Shown: piece by piece, positions 12,048-22,799 of the stretch
How positions within the stretch are numbered: position 1 is the first letter of the stretch
Layout: each line of letters opens with the position of its first letter
Source: Chamaecyparis obtusa
Taxonomy: Eukaryota > Streptophyta > Pinopsida > Cupressales > Cupressaceae
DNA length: 64,000 nt
Direction of reading: 5' to 3'
Assembly (NCBI GenBank): GCA_027943335.1
Contig: BSBK01002085.1
Location: forward strand, 726,501 to 790,500
Made by a program: the position numbers and the translations under genes
The notes under the pieces: generated by a model
Seen by the model: only the letters and a program-made list of their open reading frames with translations
What the model was told of the DNA's origin: nothing
Database searches by the model: none

Positions 12048-13366
12048 TGTAATGTCCCCGTTTTTAGACTCATGGGATTAGCTTGGTTTGGCGACCCACA
12101 CTGGCTAATCAGGCAATCAGAGGGGGTCAGATGGTGGAGCCAGAGTTGGGATTCCATTCTGGAGGTTCACATTATCAGGTCTGCTCTTCGTTCGGATCAT
12201 TTTGGTCGACTTACTATTTTTAGTAAGTGGTATTTTGGGCATGGCCAGGATTAGCAGGGTGTCTGCACGGAGTGTCAGATATCTCAGGATCGTGTTTCAG
12301 TGAATCTCCAATTTGAGAGACTTACTATTTATAGTAAGTCTATTTTTAGCAGTGGCTATTTCTGGCAGGGCAGTGCCTATTCCTAGCTGGGCAGTTGGAC
12401 TTGGTGCTGTGTCAGAAGTTCATTGGAGTTTGTGAAGAATATAGCCCTGGCTAGGGTTTCGAGGACGGATTCCTCTTTCTGGTGATTTGAGCCATTGCCT
12501 GATAATGGTGAATTTCATAGCTGAGTATTTCTGGATTTCAATTCAATGCTGTTGTATATTGGATTGATGACATTCTCATAATCGGAGTTTGAGTATTGAT
12601 AAAATATTGTGGAGACATCTATCAATTCTGGAAATTTATATAATTATCTGGCAGTTGGATAATTCTACTGAAATTGTTTAAGTTTGTGCAAAGAAGGAAT
12701 TATCGAAAGTCTTTGGAGTTATGACCAGGTGTTGCGGATTGTATACAGGAAGGAGCGTTTAGTATTGGTTTAGATTTACCTCATAATCATTAGTGACCTG
12801 CAGGAAATCTGGTGCGTGAATATCCTTTAGCATGCTGTAGCAAATTTGAGGAATGTTTTGAATCTCATCAAAGCCGTGAGACTCATCCTGGGCATTAACA
12901 TTGAACTGGAGACTGAATTGCACTGTTGGGAGCAGTCGCAAATGATACAATATAAACCGAAGCTCAGTGTTTGGACGTGTGGAGGAATCAGCAGGTTTGC
13001 ACGGTATATATCTGGCCGCATGCATTTGGGAAGTGACGTCCACTGTTTGGGACAGTCACGTATTGGTGTAACAGGTGGGGAACGTATCAATAGAGGCAGG
13101 CGTCTTTAGCAAGTGGCTACTTAGGGAGGTTATGTTCACAAACAGGTGCAATTCGTCAATCAATAACATATGTTTTTTCATAATTTGTTGGATATGGGAA
13201 ATCAAATAAAGAATGTTAATTTCAGAATGTTATCTCACTGAATTAGTTAATGAAAATTGTTGGTTATCATATCAAATTTAGCTTTGCATATTCTATTGGG
13301 AAATTAGTTGCTATTGTATACAATGTATCAATATTTTTGAGAAAGAGCCAAGTACGGTTCTTCACA
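12048..13366 (+). repeat. 5' LTR of element L, carrying a 222-bp deletion
   Basis: Begins TGTAATGTCCCC and ends GGTTCTTCACA; 1,319 bp against 1,541 bp for the 3' LTR. The missing part corresponds to 16905-17126 of the 3' LTR, and ATTGG stands at both ends of that segment, as expected for microhomology-mediated loss. The deleted part includes the TATA box and its flanking inverted repeat, so this LTR probably cannot start transcription. Stem-loops lie at about 12209-12228 and 12319-12340. Confidence 0.92.
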
Positions 13367-13367
13367 G

Positions 13368-13379
13368 TGGTATCAAAGC
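13368..13379 (+). other. Primer-binding site of element L
   Basis: TGGTATCAAAGC, one base after the LTR end, is an initiator Met-tRNA type primer site identical to the one in gypsy G. Confidence 0.82.
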
Positions 13380-13459
13380 TCTTTTCCTGCCATCCTGTGT
13401 GGTCTGGACTCATTTTAATTCATAAGTTTTTAAAGTCATCAGCACTTCTATTTTTCCTA

Positions 13460-16109
13460 GCCCTGAATAAATACAGGAGATCCAGTTTTGGAAGTCGTCA
13501 TAGTAGTAAGGGAAATAGAGTAAAATTAAATGCTTTAGTAGAAAGCGTTGAGAGACAGAGACTACATTAGCAGAGATTAGCAGCGAGTTTGTCGGATCCA
13601 GTTATAGTAGATAGGGCAGCGAGATATATGGTCTCCGCCTTTAGAAGGCCGACATCTAGTTTGCAAGGGAGAAGACTGGAGTTTTCTCTGACAGTAATCC
13701 ATGATGCTGATGTCCCTACATCTTGTTTAGCACCTGCTATTCCCATCCGCAGTGCTGATGATGGATTTATTGCCCAGGAACCAGTGGATATTTCAATGCC
13801 ATTGGTTGACAGCAGCGCTGAGGATCACCAAGTTGAGGCTCCCAGAGTAGTCACTACAGATTGTACAGAGTCAGTTGATGTTGCAGTTATCACTGAGTGT
13901 TCAGATTCTTCCGTGGAGGGAGTTATTATTGGAGAAGTTTATGTCAGTTGTAGTAGTGTTCCTCCAGTTCAGGAGGTAGTTGCTTCCTCAGTTGAGACTG
14001 AGGCATGTACGGAGTCTCCCAATGGTGAGGTTAGAGATTTGAGCATTACAGCAGGGTCAGTTGATGATAGTTCGAGCTCCAGCATCATTGGTGCACAGCC
14101 TGACGTGGAGTCATGTGCGCAGAGTCACGCGTCAGCAGTTGAGGTTTCGGCAGGAGATGTAGGAGCTGACACATCTGATGATACTTTTGAGGATGTTGTG
14201 AGTTGCATAGGAGATGACACCCCCTGTGAGTTGTTGGGTGATGACTACGAGGAGCATATGAGCTCTGACAGTTTAGAGATATTTGATAGCAGTTGCAGTG
14301 TGGGATCAGCACAGGAGACAGTGGTTTATTCCTGTGTTGAGGATGTGAGCATGGAGCTTCCTAGTGATGACACTCAGGATGAGAGTGTTGCAGCTGATTT
14401 GGGTGACATAGTTTCATGCTACAGTTTAGTTGATTCACATGGCAACATTGAGTCGTGTATACAGCCAGAGTTAGTTGAGGAGATGCAGATAGATGATGTG
14501 TATACTAGCATTGCAGATATCTCTGATGTTGAGAGCGAGGATGATGAGTGTTGTAGTATTTTCGGCTTTCTATATCTGACTTTGGGTGTAGATTCAGCGT
14601 TGTCATTTGCGGGAGGTGGGTTCCAAGATTTTGTGTTACAGGGACCCACAGATGAGGATAGGGAAGCCTATGAGTGGCAGGAGTTTGTTTCAACCAGGGC
14701 TTCCACTTCGGGAGAGAGGGTTACTTCGTCAGTAACTCATGAGGATGTGTCTCAGGGTCTGGACTGTCAGATGGTTGCAAAGGACGAGGTAGTTGGAGAT
14801 TTTGTTGAGTCAGATTCAACAGTAGCTTCCTCGGGGTTAGATGAGGACATGTTCGATGCCTGTACTCAGAGTATAGAGGTGTACTCAGATGTAAGTACAC
14901 AGAGAGAGAGTGATCTTGAGGGGAGTTTGTTGTATATAGCTTCCTTGCTTAGTGTGGACAGTGCATTTGAGGTTGTACATAGGAGGGCTGTTGTGTAGAG
15001 TCATCATGTGACTAGCCAGTTGCGAGTTGATGAGAGGGATATTTCTTCTACTCTCGAGCATTTTGATGTCGCTCGTCAGTTGTTGGCTGTTTATGGTTGG
15101 AGTACTCCTATGACAGATGAGTCCAGCAGTGGTTACCTTTCATTGACAGAGATTCACTCTTTGCGTGAGGCTGTCAAGATTTTGAGACAGAACTATTTAC
15201 AGATGGTGGCCGACAGAGATCACTTGGTTGAGTGGGGGAGTATAGCATATGAGGCACTGATGGATAGAGAGGAGGAGGTGAGTGAGCTTACCCAGGAGCT
15301 CACAGCAACTAGTGGGGTTTTAGTGGACACTCAGCGGGCCCTTCAGGAGTCGCAGATCCGGTTACAGGAGGTGATCGGGGAGTTGGAGCATTTGCAGTCC
15401 ACACCAGCCCCAGACCCAGTTTGATTGCACATTGAGGTGGTTGGTGGTGAGTTTGCTCCTACAGTTGGTGTTGAGGAACATGATGTTGTGGCAGACACAT
15501 CTGTTCCGGTTATGGGAGCACTTGGTTCAGATGAGGTAGGAGTACCAGATGAGCCAGGCTCTCAAGTTGATTTGCTTCCTTTAGTTGGGAGTGAATCTAC
15601 TTCATCACCTCACATAGTTGATAGCACAGGACAGTTGGTTGTACCTCATTTGCGGGGGGATCAGCTGTGGATTACGGGGGAGCGAGTTGATGCTTCCACG
15701 TATAATTTCTTTTGCACCGAGTCATTTATGGAGTATCTACTTGAAAGTGCAGACGTGCGTCAGGATTCTTATAGAGTGTCTGAGGGTACTCTCATTCGAG
15801 GCTCTTGTGCTATTCGAAGGTTGGTCGGGAAGATTGTGGAGACTCTTGCACAGGGATTTTGAGGTTGGGTTTGTTGAGAGGGTTGCTCAGGACCCTACCC
15901 AGCCTATAGTTATGCGGAGTCAAAGATTGGAGCCATCTCCTGATTCCCGGTTTGGCCATGATGAGCGGTTGACAGAGTTTGGGGTTTCTTACCAGCATTT
16001 CACGGTGGGGTATGCTCATCATTTTTCTTTTGACCCTCAAGTGGAAGATTGTTTTCACGCAGGGGTAAACCGGCTCCAATATCCTACCATCCATTATGGG
16101 ATGGATTAG
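13460..16109 (+). pseudogene. Long acidic unknown ORF of element L (disrupted)
   Basis: A single frame runs from about 13460 to 15862, then shifts and continues to the TAG at 16107-16109, about 880 codons in all. Interruptions are a TAG at 13568-13570, a TAG at 14996-14998, a TGA at 15422-15424 and a small deletion near 15850. At the two TAG positions element D has CAG. The longest open pieces are 13589-14998 (469 codons) and 15008-15424. Predicted parts in order: a short basic N-terminus ending in a helical segment, a very acidic region rich in Ser, Asp, Glu and Val (to about 15000), a coiled coil around the REEEVSELTQEL segment (15180-15420), and a more globular C-terminal part (LWITGERVDASTYNFF). 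The start ATG is lost (CTG here, ATG in D). I do not recognise the family. Confidence 0.7.
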
Positions 16110-16525
16110 CACCATCGTTTGCAGATGGATTTGGCAATTGCAAGTTAGATTACTTGCAGTGATCACACACTCAGAACTGTTTATTAGAGGACAAAGTTGA
16201 TAACAGTGATTCAGGTACATTTGGTCACTATTGTTTTCCCAGTGCAGTTGGGTGTGAGTGCTGGATAGACAGGAACTCAGGTTTTGACAGAGTTGTTATT
16301 TCAGATAGGTTGAGTTACGTGGGGTTGTTTTCAGCATCGACATCTACAGTTGGTTTACAAATGTTGTTTTCAGTGGTGCTTGTTCTGTTGATGTTGGTTC
16401 TTTCTTCATTGGAGTTTAGTGAGGATCGGGACATTACTTTTGACCATCCTTGGGATCTGGGTGGTTTATGATGTTGCTTGTTTTTCTTGATTGCTTGAGG
16501 ACAAGCAATCTTGGGAAGGGAGAAC
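16110..16525 (+). other. 3' untranslated region and polypurine tract of element L
   Basis: About 400 bp after the ORF contain no supported gene. The block gaggacaagcaatcttggga followed by agggagaac (16511-16525) directly precedes the 3' LTR and matches the polypurine tracts of the 1-2481 element and D. Confidence 0.7.
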
Positions 16526-18066
16526 TGTAATGTCCCCATTTTTAGACTCATGGGATTAGCTTGGTTTGGCGACCCACACAGGCTAATCAAGCGATCAGAG
16601 GGGGTCAGATGGTGGAGCCAGCGTTGGGATTCCATTCTGGAGGTTCAGATTATCCGGTTTGCTCTTCGTTCGGATCATTTTGGTCGACTTACTATTTTTA
16701 GTAAGTGGTATTTTGGGCATGGCCAGGATTAGCAGGGTGTCTGCACGAAGTGTCAGATATCTCAGGATCGTGTTTCAGTGAATCTCCAGTTTGAGAGACT
16801 TACTATTTATAGTAAGTCTATTTTTAGCAGTGGCTTTTTCTGGCAGGGCAGTGCCTATTCCTAGCTGGGCAGTTGGACTTGGTGCTGTGTCAGAAGTTCA
16901 TTGGTTGCAGTCAGACATTCAGTGGCTTATATTTTAAATGTGTTATTAAATTAAATTATTTTGATTTAATTTAATAACTTATGACTTTGTAACTTAATGT
17001 TATAAAGTGAGATTATTTTTAAAGCCAATTAAGTGAAAATATTAAAAAGTGCTTTTTCGAAAAAGCTATATATTCTACTCGAAAAAGCACTTTCATTCAT
17101 CTATTATGCAATCATTATTTTATTGGAGTTTGTGAAGAATATGGCCTTGGCTAGGGTTTCGAGGACGGATTCCTCTTTCTGGTGATTTGAGCCATTGCCT
17201 GATAATGGTGAATTTCACAGCTGAGTATTTCTGGATTTCAATTCAATGCTATTGTATATTGGATTGATGACATTCTCATAATCGGAGTTTGAGTATTGAT
17301 AAAATATTGTGGAGACATCTATCAATTCTGGAAATTTATATAATTATCTGGTGGTTGGATAATTCTATTGAAATTGTTGAAGTTTGTGCAAAGAAGGAAT
17401 TATTGAAAGTCTTTGGAGTTATGACCAGGTGTTGCGGATTGTATACAGGAAGGAGCGTTTAGTATTGGTTTAGATTTACCTCATAATCATTAGCGACCTG
17501 CAGGAAATCTGGTGCGTGAATATCCTTTAGCACGCTGTAGCAAATTTGAGGAATGTTTTGAATCTCATCAAAGTCATGAGACTCATCCTGGGCGTTAACA
17601 TTGAACTGGAGACTGAATTGCACTGCTAGGAGCAGTCGCAAATGATACAATATAAACCGAAGCTCAGTGTTTGGACGTGTGGAGGAATCAGCAGGTCCGC
17701 ACGGTATATATCTGGCCACATGCATTTGGGAAGTGACGTCCATTGTTTGGGACAGTCACGTATTGGTGTAACAGGTGGGGAACGTATCAATAGAGGCAAG
17801 CGTCTTTAGCAAGTGGCTACTTAGGGAGGTTATGTTCACAAACAGGTGCAATTCGTCAATCAATAACATATGTTGTTTCATAATTTGTTGGATATGGGAA
17901 ATTAAATAAAGAATGTTAATTTCAGAATGTTATCTCACTGAATTAGTTAATGAAAATTGCTGGTTATCATATCAAATTTAGCTTTGCATATTCTATTGGG
18001 AAATTAGTTGCTATTGTATACAATGTATCAATATTTTTGAGAAAGAGCCAAGTATGGTTCTTCACA
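16526..18066 (+). repeat. 3' LTR of element L (full length, 1,541 bp)
   Basis: Begins TGTAATGTCCCC and ends GGTTCTTCACA, followed by the TSD CCTGG. It retains the promoter segment missing from the 5' LTR. Stem-loops ACTTACTATTTTTAGTAAGT (about 16687-16706) and a TTTAT-loop variant (about 16799-16818) are present. Differences from the 5' LTR are mostly C/T and G/A transitions. Confidence 0.93.
17046..17093 (+). promoter_or_regulatory. TATA box inside a 15-bp inverted repeat (LTR core promoter)
   Basis: AAAGTGCTTTTTCGA (17046-17060) and its exact complement TCGAAAAAGCACTTT (17079-17093) flank gctatatatt (TATA near 17066-17073). Similar arrangements occur in the solo LTR near 7370-7425 and on the minus strand in the D LTRs (about 50757-50805 and 56372-56420). 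Position in the LTR and the TATA consensus suggest the polymerase II core promoter; the role of the repeat is unknown. Confidence 0.7.
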
Positions 18067-19378
18067 CCTGGTGATGGAGAGGCTGAGATTCAGTTTGGCA
18101 GCCTTGGTGATAGGGGTGTTGGTGGTTCAGAAGGTTCAGCTGGTACAGGTTATAGAGATGTTGGCATTGGTTCTGATATTGACAGAGAGGTCGGGGAGAC
18201 TTTCAGGAACCTTGCAGAGGGTCAACACCATGTTGCAGATGTGTTGCAGCAGTTGTCTGATACATTGTAGTGCATTGCACTTGCTAGAGGCCGGAGTAGT
18301 GATAGAGGTACTAGGAGTGATTTTGTTAGCTCACATAGGTCTAGAGAAGATGACAGGTCTAGAGCTAGTAATAGGATTAGAGCCGAGGACTAGACCAGAG
18401 TTGATGACAGGATTGACAAGAGTGGACAAACAGGTGTTTATGATAGACCGTAGTGGCCTACTTTTCTGAGACCTGAGGTTGACGTGGTTAGTATTGAGAT
18501 TGAGGCCGTGCCATTTGTAGATGATATTGTTGCTCACTACATCGAGTGGGATGCTCTACCACACGCCATCAAGTAGAATCTGAACTTTGACAGATTCCTT
18601 ACATAGAAGCGTGAGCACACTAGAGGTAGGCTAGCACCTGAGAGATAGAGGCCTAGACAGACAGATTTACGTGAGGTAGCCAACAAGATGACCTTGGCCC
18701 ACTTTGATGGCAGTGGCAAGGTTACGACACGAGCTTGGGTTCATAAGCTCAATACTTAGCATTGCGTCCCATGACTGAGGAGGATGTCATTCTCTTTGCT
18801 ATGTTGCACTTGGATGGAGTAGCTCATGACTGGTGGTACCATGGGCTAGTGTATTTACCACACGATCAGATCGTTTACTATCAGGAGTTCATTGATAGAT
18901 TGATAGAGCGGTTTGATAGGAAAGACCCTGAGACTTACTTCAGACAGTTGGCTCAATTGAGACAGACAAGTGACCTTGATGCCTTTATCAATGAGTTTCA
19001 ACGGTTATCTGTGATGGTATATCACATTTTTGAGAGGAGAGTTATGCTTTTATTGAGGGCTTGGTTGAGCCACTTAGAGGGTGGGTTAAGTCCTTGGATC
19101 CACCTACCTTGCAAGAAGCCATGAAAAAGGTAAGGAATCTTGAACCATCTACACCACAAAGCAAGTTTTCTTCGAGACCTACTACTTCATCCTATGATAA
19201 GGAAGCTCCTAAAAAAGATGATAGAGCTCATTTTAAGCATCCTATGGCAGCCCCTTTGGATCATGAAACTTTAAATGATCTACGGAGGAAAAAACTATGT
19301 TTTCATTGCAAAGGACCTTACGATGTAAATCATGATTGTCCTATGAAGCCTAAGAGTAAGAATAAGATGATGGAGTAG
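18067..19378 (+). pseudogene. Gag of gypsy G (capsid and zinc knuckle), disrupted
   Basis: The region continues the gypsy G gag after removal of element L. A retrotransposon capsid segment is clear at 18690-19040, with KMTLAHFDGSGKVTTRAW followed after an indel by HLDGVAHDWWYHGL and ETYFRQLAQLRQTSDLDAF. Near 19295-19335 a cysteine cluster C-x2-C-x7-H-x-C (CFHCKGPYDVNHDC) has the spacing seen in plant chromovirus-type gags. Upstream (18067-18480) lies a Gly/Ser/Asp/Arg-rich N-terminus. Stops include TAG at 18268, 18574, 18604 and 19376, plus frameshifts near 18755 and 19030. Gag would package the element RNA; this copy cannot. Confidence 0.8.
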
Positions 19379-19499
19379 TTCTATGATGATGAGGATAGTT
19401 CTGATTTATCCGGACAATCAGCTAATTATGAGCATGATAGACATGAGGCTTCAGGTGATGGTAATGAGGAGGTTGATGATTCTAACTTCAAGGTTGTTT

Positions 19500-19869
19500 A
19501 CCTTTCTAGCATGAGAAAGGAAGGTGCTTTCAGGATGCATAGACTCTTGGCAGGGCAACGTGTCATTGCTCTCTTTGATACAGGTGCTACACATAATTTT
19601 ATTGATTCACATTTGGTTGCCAAGAGAGGTTTTAAGACACAAGACTTTGAGGGACTTAGAGTACATGTGGCTGATGGTTACACTCTTAGGTGTAACAAGA
19701 TGATTTCTAAGCTTCTCGTGAAATTGAACAATTATTCTTTTTAGGCAGATTTCTATGTGGTAGACATGGGCAACACTGATATAGTACTTGGTATGAGCTG
19801 GTTGCATACTCTTAAGGACATTTACATCAGCACTGAGAGGATGGAGTTGGGATTCATTAAGGATGGTAG
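19500..19869 (+). pseudogene. Aspartic protease of gypsy G (interrupted)
   Basis: The retropepsin-type active site LFDTGATHNFID lies at about 19571-19606, followed by GLRVHVADGY and, after a TAG at 19742-19744, by the second conserved motif DIVLGMSWL (about 19778-19805). This is the usual plant gypsy protease, which matures the Gag-Pol polyprotein. The reading frame continues across the solo LTR: GFIKDG before 19869 joins RTHILKAI after 21297 once one GGTAG copy is removed. Confidence 0.85.
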
Positions 19870-21297
19870 TGACAGTCCCAACCGTTGATGAGATGGGAGG
19901 GGTGAATCAGCAGCTATAAAACTTTTTCTTAATTTATTTGATGAAGTATACTTAATTGTAAGCTAAACAGATTCAAGCATAAAATAGTATCAAGCAAACA
20001 ATCACAAAGTGACACCAGATTTATCACGTGAAAACCCAATTTGGGTGAAAACCACGGTGTGAGGAGACCTCACAAATTCTGTACTCTTCTGGAGTACGAC
20101 CTGTTAGGAGCCTTCTCGGTTAAAGGATTACAACGCACTATTAGATGCGACCTGGTCAAGGGATTTGTTACAATAAGGCCGGTTAGTGCTTGCCTTGTTA
20201 GAGGACTTAGAACACCTTACAAGATGTCACCCGATTAAGGGATTTGATACAAGGGACTTGTTAGAGTCCACCCAAATACTGGGATTTAACTATTGTAATT
20301 GCTAGAAAACAATAGAGAGATTGACCTTTTACAAATGGCTTTGCATAGCCTGATAAGATCTTTGTTTGTGCTCAACTGAGAAGCATCACTGGTCGCCGCA
20401 GGTGTGTTTCTCTTCTAGTATTGTGCTTCTCTGCACACTCTTCTCTTTCTTCTCTTTTCTATTTACCCTAGCTTCTTTAAGCGTACAGGTTCACTCTTTT
20501 CTTCAGCATAATGAAGGCAACCTATATTCTCAACAGGCAGAAGAATATATAGAGTCCTTGCCCTAATTGCGCCTCTCATGCATGACCTAATTTCAGATCC
20601 CTTTCAGATACATCACTTGATGGAGTATTAGTTCACTGAGGAAACATTCGATGCATGCCCTTGCTTTATCTTCTTTTACAAAGAAATCAATAGATGCGTG
20701 TCAAGCACCTTTCCTTCACAAGAGAACTCCTTGTTTTAAAGCCACAGATTTCGGCTTTAAATCCTTCAAACGTGCCTTGAACCGATCATCATGTTAACTC
20801 AAAGTCATCCGAATTTTGTGCAATAAATCCCGGTCAAAGAGTTGGTTCAAATAGATAGTTGACTATGACTTCCCCGGTTCTTCTTAGCATACTGAAGTCT
20901 CTTCTTGATCAGTTGAGATCCTTATGTTGTGAACAGGTGAGAACTTTGACCTGTCACTTTTCCTTTCTTAACTTATTGCACCCTTTTTCTCGGTTGCGTT
21001 GACACTAGTTGTATCCCTGTCCTTGGCTGTATTCTTTACTCGGTTGCAGATGCACTTTGCTTAGTGACCGGTTGCTCTTGATGAGCATATGTAGTCTTTT
21101 CTTCCTTTCATAGTGTTACCGGTTTCATCCGGTTGCCAAATCAGCCTCTTTGCATAAAGATCTCCTTGGAATCTTTGGACCTTAGATTGAGATGACAAAA
21201 CATCTCCTTTTTCTATTCTCTTTTGCCAATCAATGACAATACTTAATTGCCATGTACTGGTAGCAAGCTTACCGGTTACCATCTCTTGATGCCAACA
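19870..21297 (-). repeat. Solo LTR in minus orientation, TSD GGTAG
   Basis: In minus sense this 1,428-bp LTR begins TGTTGGCATCAAGAGATGG and ends GGTTGGGACTGTCA. GGTAG is present on both sides (19865-19869 and 21298-21302). Close to its 3' end is the motif CTGATTCACCCCTCCC, also found near the ends of the B, C and E LTRs, suggesting a copia-type family. A series of short CCC-TTAAC-GGG-like hairpins lies at about 20095-20290. Its first half is the parent of the palindrome at 23804-25081. No internal element sequence remains. Confidence 0.9.
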
Positions 21298-22315
21298 GGT
21301 AGAACACACATTCTTAAGGCCATCAAAAATAGTGATCTAAAGCTGATTTCTTTCAGCGGTATGCATGATGACATAGTTGATTGGGCAGCAGAGTGTAGGA
21401 TGTTGCCTACATTGGATAGTACAGACAAGCCAACGTATCACCTTGATATTCAACAACTTAGAATTAAACACTCTAAAGTGTTTAGTGACTTGCCACATGG
21501 TAGGCCACCTGATAGAGGGATTGAGCACATTATTGAGTTAGAGGAGGACACTAAGCCCATTATGATTACTCCTTACCGGAACCTTAAGCGGCTTAAGGAT
21601 GAGATTGAAAAGACCATACAGGAGTTGCTTGCTATGTGACATATTAGGTCGAGTAAGTCTCCTTTTGCTTCATCAGTTGTTTTGGTGAAGAAGGACGAGA
21701 CACTCAAGATGTGTATAGATTACCGGATGTTGAATAAGAAGACTATTAAGAACCGGTATCCTATCCCTCGAATTGATGAGTTGCATGGGGCGCATTACTT
21801 CTCCAAGATTGACTTGAGATCAGGGTACCATCAAATCAGAGTCAGAGAGCAGGATGTGGAGAAGACAACATTCAGGTGTCATTTTGGCCATTTTGAGTTT
21901 CTAGTCATGCCCTTTGGCTTGACTAATGCCCCCGCCACATTTCAGTCTACTATGAACAGGGTTTTCCATAGTTAGTTGTAGAGATTTGTTCTAGTATTTT
22001 TTGATGACATACTTGTTTATAGTAAGACTTGGGATGATCACGTAGCACATCTAGATACAGTGTTGGACATTCTTGATAGGGCTTCCTTGTATGCCAAGGG
22101 GTCCAAGTGTGCTTTAGGCATGACTGAGTTGTTGTATTTGGGACACATCATCAGTGCAGAGGGAGTTCACATGGACCTTGATAAGGTTCGTGCTATTTTG
22201 GATTGGCCCACATCGGAGAACCTAACACAGCTTAGGGGGTTCATTGGACTATGTGCTTTCTACCGTAGATTTGTGGCAGGGTTCTCGACATGCAACCCCC
22301 CTTACTGATTTGACC
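21298..22315 (+). pseudogene. Reverse transcriptase of gypsy G
   Basis: The frame reads through the linker (GIEHIIELEEDTKPI, PYRN) into Ty3-type RT motifs: [70 protein letters not shown], and the catalytic FFDDILVYSK with the Asp pair at 22003-22008. The thumb and RNase H connection follow (GHIISAEGV, LRGFIGLCAFYRRFV). Stops occur at 21637-21639 (TGA) and at 21973 and 21979 (TAG). The polymerase motifs are otherwise intact, showing decay after insertion rather than an old fragment. Confidence 0.93.
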
Positions 22316-22790
22316 CGTAAGGGTGCTTTTGAGTGGACTGCTTAGGCACAAGAGTGCTTTGAGAAGTTCAAGGGGATCATGACGTCATGCCCAGTTTAGG
22401 CATTGCCGGATTTCACAAGGCCATTTGAATTGCATTGTGATGCCTTGGGTGAGGGTATTGGAGCAATTCTTTCGCAGGATCGCCATCCCATAGTATTTGA
22501 GAGTAGGAAGTTCAGGGGTCCTGAGAGATTATTCAGTGTATATGACAAGGAGATGTTGGCTATTATGCATGCCTTGGCCAAATTCAGGCAAAACTTAATT
22601 GGTAGTAAATTGTGTATTAAACATATCAAAATAGCCTGAAGCATTTCCTTGGTCAGCGGGATCTTAATGAGAGACAAAAAAAGTGGCTTAGTAAGCTACA
22701 GTCATGATTTTGATATCTCCTACATCAAGGGTACTTAGAATGTAGTGGCTAATGCCCTTTCACAGAGACCTCATTTATGCGTGATTACTG
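22316..22790 (+). pseudogene. RNase H of gypsy G
   Basis: Typical gypsy RNase H motifs are visible: TRPFELHCDALGEGIGAILS with the catalytic Asp in HCDA, HPIVFESRKFRGPERLFSVY, DKEMLAIMHALAKFR, and degenerate LVSGILMRDKKSGLVSYSHD-type sequence before the integrase. TAG codons at 22343, 22397 and 22736 replace likely glutamines. The domain removes the RNA strand during reverse transcription. Confidence 0.85.
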
Positions 22791-22799
22791 AGATAACAG

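Larger units (their letters stand above)
12048..18066 (+). mobile_element. Complete non-autonomous LTR retroelement L, TSD CCTGG
   Basis: A 6,019-bp element with two LTRs, a primer site, a polypurine tract and a perfect 5-bp TSD. The internal 3.16 kb contains no gag zinc knuckle, protease, RT, RNase H or integrase that I can find. It encodes one long acidic ORF. LTR ends, primer site and stem-loops match gypsy G, into which it inserted. This is inferred to be a parasite that uses the enzymes of a G-like element. LTR divergence by eye is 2-3 percent, nearly all transitions, apart from a 222-bp deletion in the 5' LTR. A sister copy, D, lies at 49754-56888. Confidence 0.93.

Noticed and set aside
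12759..13109. ORFs of 87-94 codons in the L 5' LTR, repeated at 17459-17743
   Set aside because: Their repetition simply reflects the two LTR copies. They overlap on both strands and have no recognisable motif.
14085..14693. Minus-strand ORFs opposite the acidic ORF of element L
   Set aside because: They are antisense shadows of a compositionally biased coding frame; codon content follows the plus-strand ORF.
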